Positions 1 through 8,923 of a stretch of DNA of 34,529 nucleotides are shown here, piece by piece. The position numbers and the translations under genes were made by a program. Origin of the DNA: Chara braunii (Eukaryota > Streptophyta > Charophyceae > Charales > Characeae); assembly GCA_003427395.1 (NCBI GenBank), contig BFEA01000816.1, positions 239,135 to 273,663 on the forward strand, in the 5' to 3' direction. The notes beneath the pieces were generated by a model, which saw only the letters and a program-made list of their open reading frames with translations, made no database searches and was not told the origin of the DNA. Positions within the stretch are counted from its first letter, which is position 1; each line of letters opens with the position of its first letter.

Positions 1-21
1 AAAAAAAAAAAAAAAAAAAAA
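1..21. repeat. poly(A) tract at window edge
   Basis: The window opens with 21 A residues. Positions 22-230 hold AT-rich and C-rich simple sequence with no recognisable gene. The tract could be the tail of a retroposon lying off the left edge, but nothing upstream is visible to test that. Confidence 0.5.
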
Positions 22-231
22 TCTGAAAAACAAAATTATGTTGTGTAGAATTGCAATACAAACAACTTTTGGCTGAGGGTCACATCAGACTTCCTCACAG
101 AACTAAAGATAAAAAAAAAAATAACCATATCAAACTAAGGCACCCCCCTTTAAACCCCATTAGCCCCTTCAAATTTCATTTACACTCCCCTTTCCCCCCG
201 TTGACAGCCAACACTCGAAAAAAGAAACGAG

Positions 232-533
232 CCCGGATTTGGGCTCCTCTCGGAGAGCGCGGGAAAACCCCACCGCCAGTTTTTTTTTTTTTTTTTTTTT
301 TCCCCCATGCGACGGTATCCCGTTCGTCAGAACCCCCCGGGCATCACGCCCGGGTGACCGGCCGGTCATGACAATCTTCCTAAAGTTGTCCAGTTTTTTT
401 TGGGCAAAGAATTTGGATTTGACCTCTCGGAGAGCGCGGAAAATCCTCACCGCCATTTTTTTTTTTTTTTTTTTTGCCATGACCGGGTCACCCGGGCGTC
501 ACACCCGGGTGACCGGCCGGTCATGAAAATCTT
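232..533. repeat. Direct repeat pair with poly(T) and strong palindromes
   Basis: Two related units (about 232-380 and 412-533) share the order GGATTT, CTCTCGGAGAGCGCGG, a poly(T) run of about 20, a CCCGGG-rich segment, and TGACCGGCCGGTCATGA followed by CTTCCTA. TGACCGGCCGGTCA is a perfect 14-bp palindrome at 355-368 and 510-523. In unit 2 the arms at 486-498 and 502-514 form a 13-bp inverted repeat with one mismatch and a 3-nt spacer. Read on the minus strand, each unit has an internal poly(A). Open frames here only translate the homopolymers. The family is not recognised. Confidence 0.7.
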
Positions 534-550
534 CCTAGCCGAAAACAGGT

Positions 551-654
551 CCAAATTTGCTGCTCCTGAGGGTAGACCCCCTGGATGTATCTGGTCTCAA
601 GCGAAGTCCACATACATCCGGGGGGTCCAGCATTCCCAGGAGCCAAAATTTTGG
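551..654. repeat. Long imperfect hairpin (foldback)
   Basis: Positions 551-594 pair with 608-654 across a 13-nt loop. Both arms carry CTCCTG, CCCCC and GGATGTAT (or their complements) in matching order, giving a stem of about 44 bp with a few mismatches. The shape fits a foldback MITE or a miRNA-like precursor. There is no evidence of transcription, and it lies just upstream of a LINE-tail copy. Confidence 0.7.
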
Positions 655-687
655 TTCGTTCAAAAAATGAAAAAAATGTCCAAAATT

Positions 688-813
688 GCTGGACCCGTTT
701 TCCAGCAGGTGACGCTCCCCACCAATAGATGGAGCCTCTCCCCAGGTGTTAGTGGCATTTGCTCTTATCAGCTGCACTAACACTGGTGGGGGTGTGTTTA
801 ACAAAACAAAACA
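688..813 (+). mobile_element. LINE-tail/SINE-like copy 1 (degenerate)
   Basis: Begins with hairpin GCTGGACCCGTTTTCCAGC (688-706), then AGGTGACGCTCCCCACCA and ATAGATGGAGCC. A second hairpin has perfectly complementary arms GTGTTAGTG (746-754) and CACTAACAC (775-783). The A-rich tail (AACAAAACAAAACA) is decayed. It matches the 3' ends of the three LINEs in this window. The usual GGGAC start is mutated here to AAATT. Confidence 0.8.
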
Positions 814-1148
814 TATGGAAAGGTCCATTTCTAGATGCTTGTCTGTTGAAAAAGCATTCGCGTGTGGCTCGCCAGAGTTGGAAATTTTGGTCACGTAATT
901 TGTCGGTTACTATGCACAAGCTTATAACAAAAAGACCAAGCTGCAGGAGATGAGTGGGGCGAAACAGGAGAATGCAAAGATGGAGCAAGAGAAAGCGAGG
1001 AAGAGAGAGGGAGCAGTAGGGAGGATAAGGGAGAGGACGTGGGAAAGTAGATAGTTCTCCTCCTGAAAATTTGTTCTTAAAAATTCCGTGCTCTCTTCTC
1101 ACCCAGGAGTAGTAAAAAAGTAACGAAAAATGTCCATTTTGACCATAT

Positions 1149-1296
1149 GGGACGCTGGACCCGTTTTCCAGCAGGTGACGCTCCCCACCAATAGATGGAG
1201 CCTCCCCGAGCATGCTACGGTAGTGGTGTCTGCTCTTACCAGCACCCCTAGCATTCACTCGGGTTGTTTTCTCAAAAAAAAAAAAAAAAAAAAAAA
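1149..1296 (+). mobile_element. LINE-tail/SINE-like copy 2 with poly(A)
   Basis: Starts at GGGACGCTGG, with hairpin 1 at 1154-1172, then the CTCCCCACCAATAGATGGAG core, a degenerate second hairpin around 1212-1256, and a poly(A) of 23 (1274-1296). Imperfect matches GTAACGAAA (1120) and GTAACAAAA (1297) might be a decayed TSD. Positions 814-1148 hold GA-rich and anonymous sequence with no gene seen. Confidence 0.8.
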
Positions 1297-1379
1297 GTAA
1301 CAAAATTCTCGAGTCATTTGAATAGGCTCAGAAAGCAGAAAGCACAGAGTCATCCTGTATCGTAACCGAGGAGGGGAGA

Positions 1380-1638
1380 TGGGGACTAGGGAAGGAAGGA
1401 GGGATAAAAGGGAAGAGAGGGAGAATGGAGGGAGTAAATAATAGAAGAGAAAAAGGGAGGAAAAGGTGTGAGAGAAGGTAGGGATGGGGATGACGGGAAG
1501 CAGAGGAATCTAAGCTGGAAGGCGGGCAGAAATGGTGTGAGAAAGGGAAAACGGGGGTTGAGAAAGGGAGAAATGGGGTGAGAAAGGAGGGTGGGAAGAC
1601 AAGGTGATGGAGTGAGAAACAAAGAAGTGAAGTGAGAA
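1380..1638. repeat. GA-rich purine tract
   Basis: A long run composed almost only of G and A on the plus strand (GGGAAGGAAGGAGGG-type motifs). It could form triplex structures. Minus-strand open frames here are low-complexity Phe/Pro/Ser/Leu strings and are not genes. Confidence 0.7.
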
Positions 1639-1648
1639 GTCCAGTTGA

Positions 1649-1716
1649 TGTAGGTCAGTGGTTAGAGCACCGGTTGGAAATGCGCATTGTGGTATGAGGT
1701 TGCGGGTTCAAAACTC
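1649..1716 (+). promoter_or_regulatory. tRNA-like pol III promoter (A box and B box)
   Basis: TAGGTCAGTGGTTAGAGCA (1651-1669) resembles a tRNA A box and GGGTTCAAAACTC (1704-1716) a B box, at tRNA-like spacing. A second, better B-box match, GGTTCGAGTCC, lies at 1919-1929. No full cloverleaf with acceptor pairing is evident, so this is a SINE-type internal promoter and not a tRNA gene. Confidence 0.55.
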
Positions 1717-2075
1717 TGCAGCCTTGCGAATGGACACCGGCAGGGTGTTAGAATGACGCACGGCTGGACACACACTCCCCTGGGCTGACGCATGGTACTA
1801 TTACAGACAATGCCTGCGCACCACCCAGGGGGCTAAGTCCAGGGATGTTGTATGCTGGCCTAGACTTCCCACGGAAGTACATGTGGTGGAACCCTCCAGT
1901 TTCATATTGTAGGTCACAGGTTCGAGTCCCGGTCCGGACTTTGGGGGGACTCCTGTCCAGATAGGCCTGTCTCTACCGCATACACCCACATACAGAGATA
2001 TCACCCCAGATAGCACAACCACGATACACAGTCTATCACATACCATACACACATACTACATATACACATAGCTCA

Positions 2076-2101
2076 AGGTACACACACACACACACACACA
2101 T
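2076..2101. repeat. (CA)n microsatellite
   Basis: A run of CA dinucleotides within the 1.4-kb retroposon. Confidence 0.8.
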
Positions 2102-2257
2102 GTACTAGTGGAGGTGGTAAGCGCACCTCTCACCAGTACTCAGTACTTTAAGTTACCTCGCAGATGCTCCATGGTGGGGAGCAGTGTCTGCTATGAAATC
2201 AGGTCCACATACACATTACGAACATACACATAGCCCATGGGCATATATCCAAGATAC

Positions 2258-2294
2258 ACAGTACATACATACATACATACATACATACATACAT
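2258..2294. repeat. (CATA)n microsatellite
   Basis: About nine CATA units within the 1.4-kb retroposon. Confidence 0.85.
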
Positions 2295-2393
2295 AGACAA
2301 CCATAGGCCTGGGCTGGGAGGAGGTTATGATCAACTGATAATGATGATAGGCATTCGATGATAAGTATCCCTGAGTCGCTGGTTGGTCCGGAT

Positions 2394-2680
2394 CAACTAA
2401 TGATGATGATAGGCGTTTCGATGACCAAGTACCCCCCTTAGAATCAGCTCGACTGCGTGTAGCAGACTAGGGCTGTGGTGGGCGAGTAGAGGGCGTGAGT
2501 CACTCACTGGTTGGTCTGGATTAACTGATGATGATAGAGGGCGTGAGTCGTTGGCCTGTCTGGATCAACTAAATGATGATGATAGGCATTTCGATGACTA
2601 AGTACCCCCCTTAAAATCAGCTAGATTGTGTGTAGCAGACTAGGGCTGTGGTGGGCGAGTAGAGGGCGTGAGTTACTGGG
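2394..2680. repeat. Direct repeat, period 173 bp
   Basis: The block GATAGGC(G/A)TTTCGATGAC...AAGTACCCCCCTTA...GTAGCAGACTAGGGCTGTGG occurs near 2409 and again near 2582. A partial third copy begins near 2345. It is an internal tandem duplication of the retroposon body. Confidence 0.7.
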
Positions 2681-3544
2681 TGCTCCGGATTGAGTAGAGG
2701 GCGTGGGTTACCAGTTGGTCAATTTAGGGGCTAGTAGGAGATTGCTTGGGCCTGGCGTCCGAAGTTCCCGTGCGACGAGGCTCGTTCGATTCGCTTCCAC
2801 CATGGCTGGGTCATGGCTAGCCCTTCGGTCCAAGTTCCCCTCGATAGGGGCAATGGTCCTGTGTGCTGGTCACACTGAGGTAGGATAGTAGAGATAGGGG
2901 GTGCGCTAGGATTATTGACGGGAGGATGGGATGGGAAGGTAAGCCTTGTTCCCTCAGGACGACCATGGCTGACGGGTCCTGGCGATCAATGTGTGCCTAG
3001 TAACCGGCCTCTACAACACCCTGGGCTTTGAAAAAAAAAAAAAAAAAGTGAAGTGAGAAAGGATGAAGTAAGGTAGAGAGAAGGAGGGAGGGAGGGGAGA
3101 ACAGGAGAAGTGAGAGAGCGAGAGGGAGGAAGTGACCTATGAACGAGGAACAGAGGAAGAAGAGAGAGAGAGAATGACGATACCAGAGAGCAGAGAGGTA
3201 GATATCACTTGAGAAGGAATTGAGGGCAAGCTGGCAGAAAGAAGAAAGTAAGGGGGGATTGCAAACAAGGATGAGGAGGAGGAGGATAGGGCATGATCTC
3301 TAACACCATCTTGTAGAGGTGAAATTTGACGCTTCGCTTTTCTCAGCCTTAGTCCGACCTGTGACATAGCCCTGGAGACATTGGCATTTTTATCCATTTT
3401 CTCCTAAGCCATAACCCTGGCTAGTTTTTTCTTGCTTTGTTTTGTTTTTCTGTTGTTTTTTTTTTTGTTGTTGTTTTGTAATAACAAAAGGGCGACGTCC
3501 TTGCGATATCATGTAAATGGTCGTGGAACTTACCGGCCCCAGAC

Positions 3545-3740
3545 AATTGAAACATTTTCGATTTCATTCATCTTGTTCCCTCTGGATTCGAACTCAGGTC
3601 TGCATTTCTTTTTTTCTTTTCTCTTTTTTCTTCTTCTTTTTTTTTTTTTTAATTTAGTTTTTAAAGGTTGTACACGTTCAAGGTAGGGCAGTTGGCATTT
3701 CAGCTCACCGGAGTACCATCTGAGCTACGCCCATTGGTGC
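3545..3740 (-). repeat. tRNA-like SINE remnant
   Basis: On the minus strand TAGCTCAGATGG (complement of 3716-3727) is an exact A-box match and GTTCGAATCC (complement of 3584-3593) an exact B-box match. They are separated by an A-rich insert of more than 60 nt, so this is a degraded or interrupted tRNA-derived element and not a tRNA gene. The neighbouring 3060-3540 holds GA-rich sequence and a minus-strand open frame (3137-3397) that I cannot assign. Confidence 0.35.
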
Positions 3741-3802
3741 CTGGCTGTTTATCCACCTTCACCTTTTTCTTTTTTTTAAACAAAAAAAGGGCGGGCAATA
3801 GT

Positions 3803-3843
3803 AAAAAAAAAAAAATAAAAAAAAAAAAATAAAAAAAAAAAAA
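3803..3843. repeat. A-rich (A12-13 T)n tract
   Basis: Three runs of 12-13 A separated by single T. It may be the remains of a retroposon tail. Positions 3844-4008 contain nothing I recognise. Confidence 0.7.
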
Positions 3844-4059
3844 TGATACATCCACAGGTGACCAGCCCCAGGTAATTAGAGATTACTATGGAAGTTATTG
3901 TAGATTATATGTCACGATCATGACTTATCAAACTTCCTTCCTTATTGAGCTTATGTTGTGACAGGTATGTAACAGTTGGGAGTTTTTAAGCCTCTGGAAG
4001 AAGTAATATCCTGGGATCGACAGCTCACGTGGCACTGTGAAGGACCGAAGCGCTAGCGC

Positions 4060-4378
4060 TGCGTAGCGAACGGAAGGCAGGCCCGACCGTTGACACAACG
4101 ACGAGGAGCGGCCCGCCACTCAGGTTTCTTCCGCCTCGTGGGCTAATCACCCACCGGCTCGCATGCACGTTGAACTCCTCGGTCCGTGTTTCAAGACGGG
4201 CAGGATAGAGGAATTTCGCCAGCATCCCGAACACGCAGGAACCCGAACGGGCCCGCCGAAAGAGGCGCGTGCTCAAGGTCCTCGACTGCCGTGACGGCCA
4301 CCCGTGGTGGGGGGTTTCAATCGCTCCCCACCGCAATGCCGGTCACAGCAGCCCATGCTGGCAGGCACCCCACGTCCA
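4060..4378 (-). rRNA. 28S rRNA fragment, antisense, pseudo
   Basis: The minus strand carries CCCGTCTTGAAACACGGACC (complement of 4182-4201, with one base missing against the usual CCCGTCTTG...context), a near-universal 28S core stretch. It is followed by GAGTTCAACGTGCATGCGAG, a GGGTGATTAGCCCACGAGGCGGAAG segment equivalent, and a C-TGAGTGGCGGG stretch, the usual order downstream in 28S. The part at 4202-4378 occupies the place of the variable D2 expansion segment and is assigned by position only. It is a fragment of a few hundred bases, head-to-head with an 18S piece, so it is not part of a working rDNA unit. Confidence 0.7.
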
Positions 4379-4379
4379 A

Positions 4380-4477
4380 CATTGTCAGAGGTGAAATTCT
4401 TGGATTTATGGATGACGAACTTCTGCNAAAGCATTTGCCAAGGACGTTCTCATTAATCAAGAACGAAAGTTGGGGGA

Positions 4478-4526
<49 letters not shown>

Positions 4527-4590
4527 TAGGGATTGGTGGATGTCTATTGGATGACTCTGCCAGCACCTTGTGAGAAATCAAAGTTTACGG
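4380..4590 (+). rRNA. 18S rRNA fragment, pseudo
   Basis: Contains the universal stretches GAGGTGAAATTCTTGGATTT, GCATTTGCCAAGGA, TCAAGAACGAAAGTTGGGGG, GATACCGTCCTAGTCTCAAC and ATAAACGATGCCGACTAGGG in correct order. GATGACTCTGCCAGCACC is typical of green-lineage 18S. Similarity to 18S stops after GAGAAATCAAAGTTT. An isolated GAATTGACGGA at 4656-4666 may be the decayed continuation. It is a fragment of about 210 nt out of about 1,800, preceded directly by the antisense 28S piece, and is not functional. Position 4427 is ambiguous, as expected for collapsed rDNA-like reads. Confidence 0.9.
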
Positions 4591-4714
4591 GTCCACGAGT
4601 CACCAAGCAGGTGGTCAAGGGCGACTCCGCGGGCGTCCGACCCGGCCCCGTCCGTGAATTGACGGAGCCATAGCTGGCAAAGGCGGGAAGGACGCGGGTA
4701 GCCGGCGCAACGCA

Positions 4715-5640
4715 TGCCACGTAGTCATCGAGAAGGGAATCGGGAGAAGACTGTGGAGTGCGAGGTCGTAGGAGAACGAAAATTGGGAAAAGCACTGAAA
4801 AACAAGGAGAAGCGTGCAACAGAGAAAGTTGCGCTCCGTCGAGGGGCACGTGGAGAATTGGCAATCACGCTCCGATCCAGCGTTCGTCACGAAAGTAGGG
4901 AGCTCATCGCCTACGTGAAACAACGGCCGCGTGGTCAGGGTGGACGGTCAACCAGGGAGTGGGACCCGAAAACAGGAAGAGGGGGCGGCATCAGGGGGAA
5001 GAGTATCGTGGAAGGGTGGACACAAAATGGGGAGGGCGAAATAGGGAGTGGTTACCGGAAAGAGGGGAGTACCGCGGTGGAGGGCGTAAATCAAGGCTAC
5101 GGCAGCAATACAGGCGAGTAGGTGGGGAGATCGTGGCGGCATGAAGATGGTCAACAAGGGAGAGGTCGATAGCACGGGGTTGTCGAAGACAACGGTAGCA
5201 ATACAGGCGAGTAGGTGGGGAGATCGTAGTGGCATGTAGATGATCAACAAGTGAGTGGTCGATAGCACGGGGATTTCGAGGATCGACATTTGCAAGGAAA
5301 ACACCAATAAGCAGCGCGAGCCACGTGGATTCTGAGGACAGCGTGGAAAGGGGGGAGTATCGCGGGGGAAGACGCAAGTCGTGTCATCGGCATCAATACT
5401 GGCGAGTGGGCGGGGAGATCGGGATTCTGAGGACAGCGAGGAAAAGGGGGAGTATCGCGGGGGAAGACGCAAGTCGTGTCCAAGGATTACCGAGAAGAAG
5501 GGGATAAGGGGACTGCAGGGACAACATCCAAAAGGGGTTGGTAGTACGGCGATATCGAGGATCGAGGCCCGCAGGGACAACAGCAATAAGAGGAAGGAGC
5601 CACGTGGGCATCGAGAATAGCGTGGAAATCGCTATTAAGA
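4715..5640 (+). repeat. Degenerate tandem array of about 95-bp units (LINE-A 5' UTR)
   Basis: Recurring blocks: GGCGAGTAGGTGGGGAGATCG at 5113 and 5207 and a variant at 5401; GGATTCTGAGGACAGCG at 5327 and 5422 (95 bp apart); GGGAGTATCGCGGGGGAAGA near 5353 and 5448; CGAGGATCGA near 5276 and 5556; and GCCACGTGG-type blocks near 5320 and 5600. Unit length is 93-97 bp. The array sits between the rDNA-derived end and ORF1, where some L1s carry promoter monomers; promoter function is inference. Open frames running through it are repeats in translation and not genes. Confidence 0.7.
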
Positions 5641-6011
5641 AAACTCCGGCGGACGACAACAATAGGCGAAACAACATGCAGAGGATCAAGACAGTAGTAT
5701 TGACAGGGAGGTGAAAAAAATCCGTGGTATAGGGGGGGGGAACATCCTCGAATCCGGGAGGGGCGCCTGGCAGAGGACTTCTCCTCCCCCGGTGAGCGTA
5801 TAGGATATCAAGCTGTCGTGAGGTACGAGATCCCTGGTAAACAAGCCGTCAACCAACTGCTGTCATCCCCCCCCAACCCCAGCCATGCAATGCAAATCTA
5901 TAAGAATGATGGGTGAAGGAGCAGGAAAAAACATCGAAGGAACGAAGAATTAACGAACTACACCACAATACAAATCAACCAAACCTTTTTTTTTTTTTTT
6001 TTTTTTTTTTT
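5641..6011 (+). other. LINE-A 5' UTR remainder with poly(T)
   Basis: Non-coding stretch with G and C runs, ending in a poly(T) of about 27 that abuts the ORF1 ATG at 6012. No promoter motif can be defended. Confidence 0.5.
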
Positions 6012-6428
6012 ATGGAGCCGTCTGACAGAAAAAAGAAGAAGAGCAGCCGGAGGTTGGAATCCATGATCTACTACAGAGGAGCGATGAGACAGATCATGAA
6101 TTCCCACCTCGTGCTTTGTCATCTAGAAAAACAATGCCCCATGTGGACAAGGCTAAAGACAGCCTCTCACCTCGAGGGGGAGGGGACCCCCTGGAAGGCA
6201 CTGCCCTTTGAGACCCCCCCCCCCCGGTGCGTGAGCTTTCACCTAAAATAGGCACCCCGGGGGTAACACAATCACATCCAAAGGAACTGGTAACAAATTC
6301 AGGGGAAGGAATGACTGGGAGATCGCAGGTGGGTCCGGGGCAAGAGACTACAGGGACGGGGGGATCGCCCACCATGGAAAAATTGCAGATTCCCCCACAC
6401 CTTGAATCGGGCCATGGAACGGGCGGAC

Positions 6429-6832
6429 AGCTGGGACATTCCCCGGCGAAAGAGATGAAGGAAGCAACTGGACAACTCGACCAACACGTGACTGAACCGG
6501 CACCTCAGCGGTCGTGGGCAGACAAGGTCAAACGCCCCTTTCAGGGAAAAACATTGACCATTCACAGGGGGACAGGGACCTCGGGAGACCCGACACAGCT
6601 CATCCCCTTGGACAACGTGTTGTCCGTCCGAGCTGGGACATTCCCCGGCGAAAGAGATGAAGGAAGCAACTGGACAACTCGACCAACACGTGACTGAACT
6701 GGCACCTCAGCGGTCGTGGGCAGACAAGGTCAAACGCCCCTTTCAGGGAAAAACATTTACCATTCACAGGGGGACAGGGACCCCGGGAGACCCGACACAG
6801 CTCATCCCCTTGGACAACGTGCTGTCCGCCCG
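6429..6832 (+). repeat. 202-bp tandem duplication inside LINE-A ORF1
   Basis: 6429-6630 and 6631-6832 are nearly identical (a handful of substitutions), each starting AGCTGGGACATTCC. A third AGCT follows the second copy. Because 202 is not a multiple of three the duplication shifts the reading frame, so both copies encode the same peptide (with SWADKVKRPFQGKT) in different frames. Confidence 0.95.
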
Positions 6833-7897
6833 AGCTTTCTTCTTCTCTAAGCTTCTCTGTGCACCAGAAACTGTGGTCGTCGACCAGAGTGGGAAAAAAG
6901 TGATGGTGAGGGCCTATCCGAAGGTTTGGGAATCAGAGAAAGTGTTTACATAAGACATGCGAATACTTGGGTATTCTACGATGACACGGCATACAAATCC
7001 ACAAATGACAAGGTGAAGTGGATTAGACATCGATTGAAATCCCTGAAACGGGACGCACAGGCAACTAAAGATTGTTTCCTGATTCACCCCCTCTCACCCA
7101 CTACCTTCACCATCCTGGCCATGTACGAACAGGATAAGCAAGACATCGATAAATGGAAATGTCTGAGGTGTGAGCGATCAGAGGTGAGAATCTATCCCTG
7201 GTCTCCTCCCAAGAAACCCGGTCCGGGGGAACACAGGTTAAGGATGATGGCCGAACATTTTTGTGTCGAATTCAGGCACATTCCTGTCGAGATACAGGCT
7301 AGTTTTTTGCATGAATTGGCCCAAAAATATAAGATCATCGATTTCATTGATCCTCTCCCCTCCTTCGTTGTGCAAAGAGACGACTACCTTATGTTGGCAT
7401 TAGACATCCCAGAGTCCCTCCCCTTCTCGATGGACGATGTGATCCTACTTAGGATAAATGAAAAAGAGTACAAAATCCACACTGCACACAAATTGCGGCC
7501 GTGGTGCTTTAAATGCAAAGCCTACGACCATTTGTGCACGGAGGACTCATGTCCATCCCACCCACATAGGTCAGCAAAAGCAACGGGCCGGCTGCAAAGA
7601 GACCCCTTCAATGCAGCACGTTGGCACCCGGTGGACCCAGGATACGAAGGGTGGGCCTACCTGGAGGAAGCAGACAGGGAAGGGCGAGCGAAAGGCTGGG
7701 TATGGGAAAAACAGGGGGAACCGAGATCTGACACACGTCCCCCGGACTCTTGGGCACCCCTCAAAACCCTCGAGGTGTTGTTGGACAAACGTAGCAAACT
7801 CAGACAACACTTGGAATCTGGGAGGTACCTGCCACAACCCTCTTTAAATGGTTCCTTGATACTCCCGGTACGGAAGAAAGACGGAAAGTGGGAGTTG

Positions 7898-7951
7898 GGC
7901 CTGTCTGTGGCCCGGGACCTGTCAGCGGCCCGGGACCTGTCTGCGGCCCGG
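7898..7951 (+). repeat. Three 18-bp in-frame repeats at the LINE-B junction
   Basis: Units 7898-7915, 7916-7933 and 7934-7951 encode GLSVAR, DLSAAR, DLSAAR. LINE-A resumes at 19388 with GLSSAR. The last unit (CTGTCTGCGGCCCG, 7937-7950) and 19391-19404 (CTGTCTTCGGCCCG) are the flanking duplication of LINE-B, 13 of 14 bases identical. Confidence 0.8.
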
Positions 7952-8116
7952 CACTTGGGAATGTCATTCTCTGTTTTTTTTTTAAACTACGGCATATTAT
8001 CGGGTTTCCTTCACTTGTGAGTTTCAGCACACCGTACAACTGTGCACCCCTTACAAGATCCATCAAGTCTTGACTGCCTGTAGCCGACTTGGAGGTCGAC
8101 GAAACTCTCGGCGCTT

Positions 8117-8651
8117 AACGCACGCGCGAGCGTTGACTAGAGGTACTGGGAGGGTCCACGTCACAGGCTGACGTGGAAATATTGCCCGACACACGGCAAG
8201 TTTGTGAGTCTATCATATTTTTTTTGGCGTGTGTTTCACTTAGTTATTCCACAGTAGCTAATCTTATGTGATTGGATTAGCAGGAGACTCAAGTGGCAGT
8301 GATGGTGGCTGTAGCTTCTGTCATCGCTGATGGAATGCTGTGAAGTCAACCCCGAAAACACGCAGAAGTGTGTGGTAAGCTGTGTATCATTCCATATTCT
8401 AGAGGAAAGAAAACATGACAATACATTAATGACAGAGTGAATGCACGTGCGACAGTAGACTAGAGGCACTGGGAGGGTCCATGTCACAGGCTGACGTGGA
8501 AGCCCGATACAGGCCAAGATTGTGAGTCTCTCATTTCTTTTGTGTGTGGTTCACTTACTTATTCCACAGTAGCTAATCTTAGGAGATTGGATTTGCAGGA
8601 GACTCAAGTGCAGTGATGGTCGCTGTTCATCGCTGCTCATCGCGGTGTTCA
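8117..8651 (+). repeat. LINE-B 5' UTR direct repeat, period about 323 bp
   Basis: Two copies (about 8117-8339 and 8439-8651) share GACTAGAGG, ACTGGGAGGGTCCA, GTCACAGGCTGACGTGGAA, TTATTCCACAGTAGCTAATC and GCAGGAGACTCAAGTG in order. Like the LINE-A array, this repeat lies between the 5' end and ORF1. Confidence 0.85.
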
Positions 8652-8827
8652 TAAATTTAAATCTTATAATTTTTTAAAATCTCAATAAATCTCAGTATGG
8701 TGGTAAACTTTTCGAGTTGAGTATCTATCTTGTCGTCTGCTTTGACCTCGTCGTCTACTCCACATAGCAATTATACAGTTGAAGAGAATTGGATTAGTAC
8801 ATGATTCTAGGGATAGTTACAGTGGTT

Positions 8828-8923
8828 GAAGTAGAAGGAGGGGGTGACGCTAAAATGAATTAGAGGTCTAGAGTGGAAGTAGAAGGAGGGGGTGACGCTA
8901 AAATGAATTACAGGTCTAGAGTG
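8828..8923 (+). repeat. 48-bp tandem duplication in LINE-B 5' UTR
   Basis: Two units (8828-8875 and 8876-8923) starting GAAGTAGAAGGAGGGGGTG, differing at about one base. The remainder, 8924-9823, is 5' UTR with no open frame I can support. Confidence 0.9.

Larger units (their letters stand above)
1639..3045 (+). mobile_element. 1.4-kb non-coding retroposon, tRNA-like head, poly(A) tail, 14-bp TSD
   Basis: The segment is bounded by a perfect 14-bp direct repeat AAGTGAAGTGAGAA at 1625-1638 and 3046-3059. It starts with a tRNA-like promoter region and ends in GGGCTTTG plus a poly(A) (3031-3047). TSD, tail and 5' pol III-type boxes together are the hallmarks of target-primed retroposition of a pol III transcript. 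No coding frame of note is present. Inside are CA and CATA microsatellites and a 173-bp-period direct repeat. A second, disrupted relative lies at 26098-28030 in the same orientation, sharing the head, a TGCCTGCGCACCACCCA block, a CCTGGCGTCCGAAGTTCCC block and the 3' end. At 1.4 kb it is far longer than a usual SINE, so it may be a composite or a non-autonomous LINE derivative. Confidence 0.75.
6012..7951 (+). pseudogene. LINE-A ORF1, 5' part (RNA-binding protein, broken)
   Basis: Retrotransposon ORF1 protein, expected to bind the LINE RNA. The ATG at 6012 is chosen because the conserved YRGAMRQIM motif follows about 20 residues later, as in LINE-B (YQGAMRHTM). The frame shifts at a C run near 6213-6225, again through a 202-bp duplication (6429-6832), and near 6925. 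The segment 6926-7876 then reads openly: a region resembling DUF4283 (HIPVEIQASF...DPLPSFV...DDYLMLALDIP) followed by a CX2CX4HX6C zinc knuckle encoded at 7505-7552 and a short basic hinge. The conserved GSLILPVR...WELGLS motif marks the start of a C-terminal domain, where LINE-B interrupts it. The rest resumes at 19388. Confidence 0.85.

Noticed and set aside
1649-1720. A tRNA gene
   Set aside because: A-box and B-box words exist but no acceptor stem, anticodon arm or terminator can be drawn, and the sequence heads a poly(A)-tailed repeat that occurs twice.
3137-3397. 86-codon minus-strand open frame
   Set aside because: The first 35 codons look mixed in composition, but the rest is Ser/Leu low-complexity from a GA-rich tract. 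No family recognised.
4060-4590. A functional rDNA unit
   Set aside because: Only short 28S and 18S pieces, in opposite orientations and directly abutting, with no ITS or 5.8S and with truncated ends.
4714-5689. Arg/Gly-rich and Pro/Leu-rich open frames of 60-212 codons
   Set aside because: They are readings of the 95-bp tandem array on both strands, with no start context or domain.
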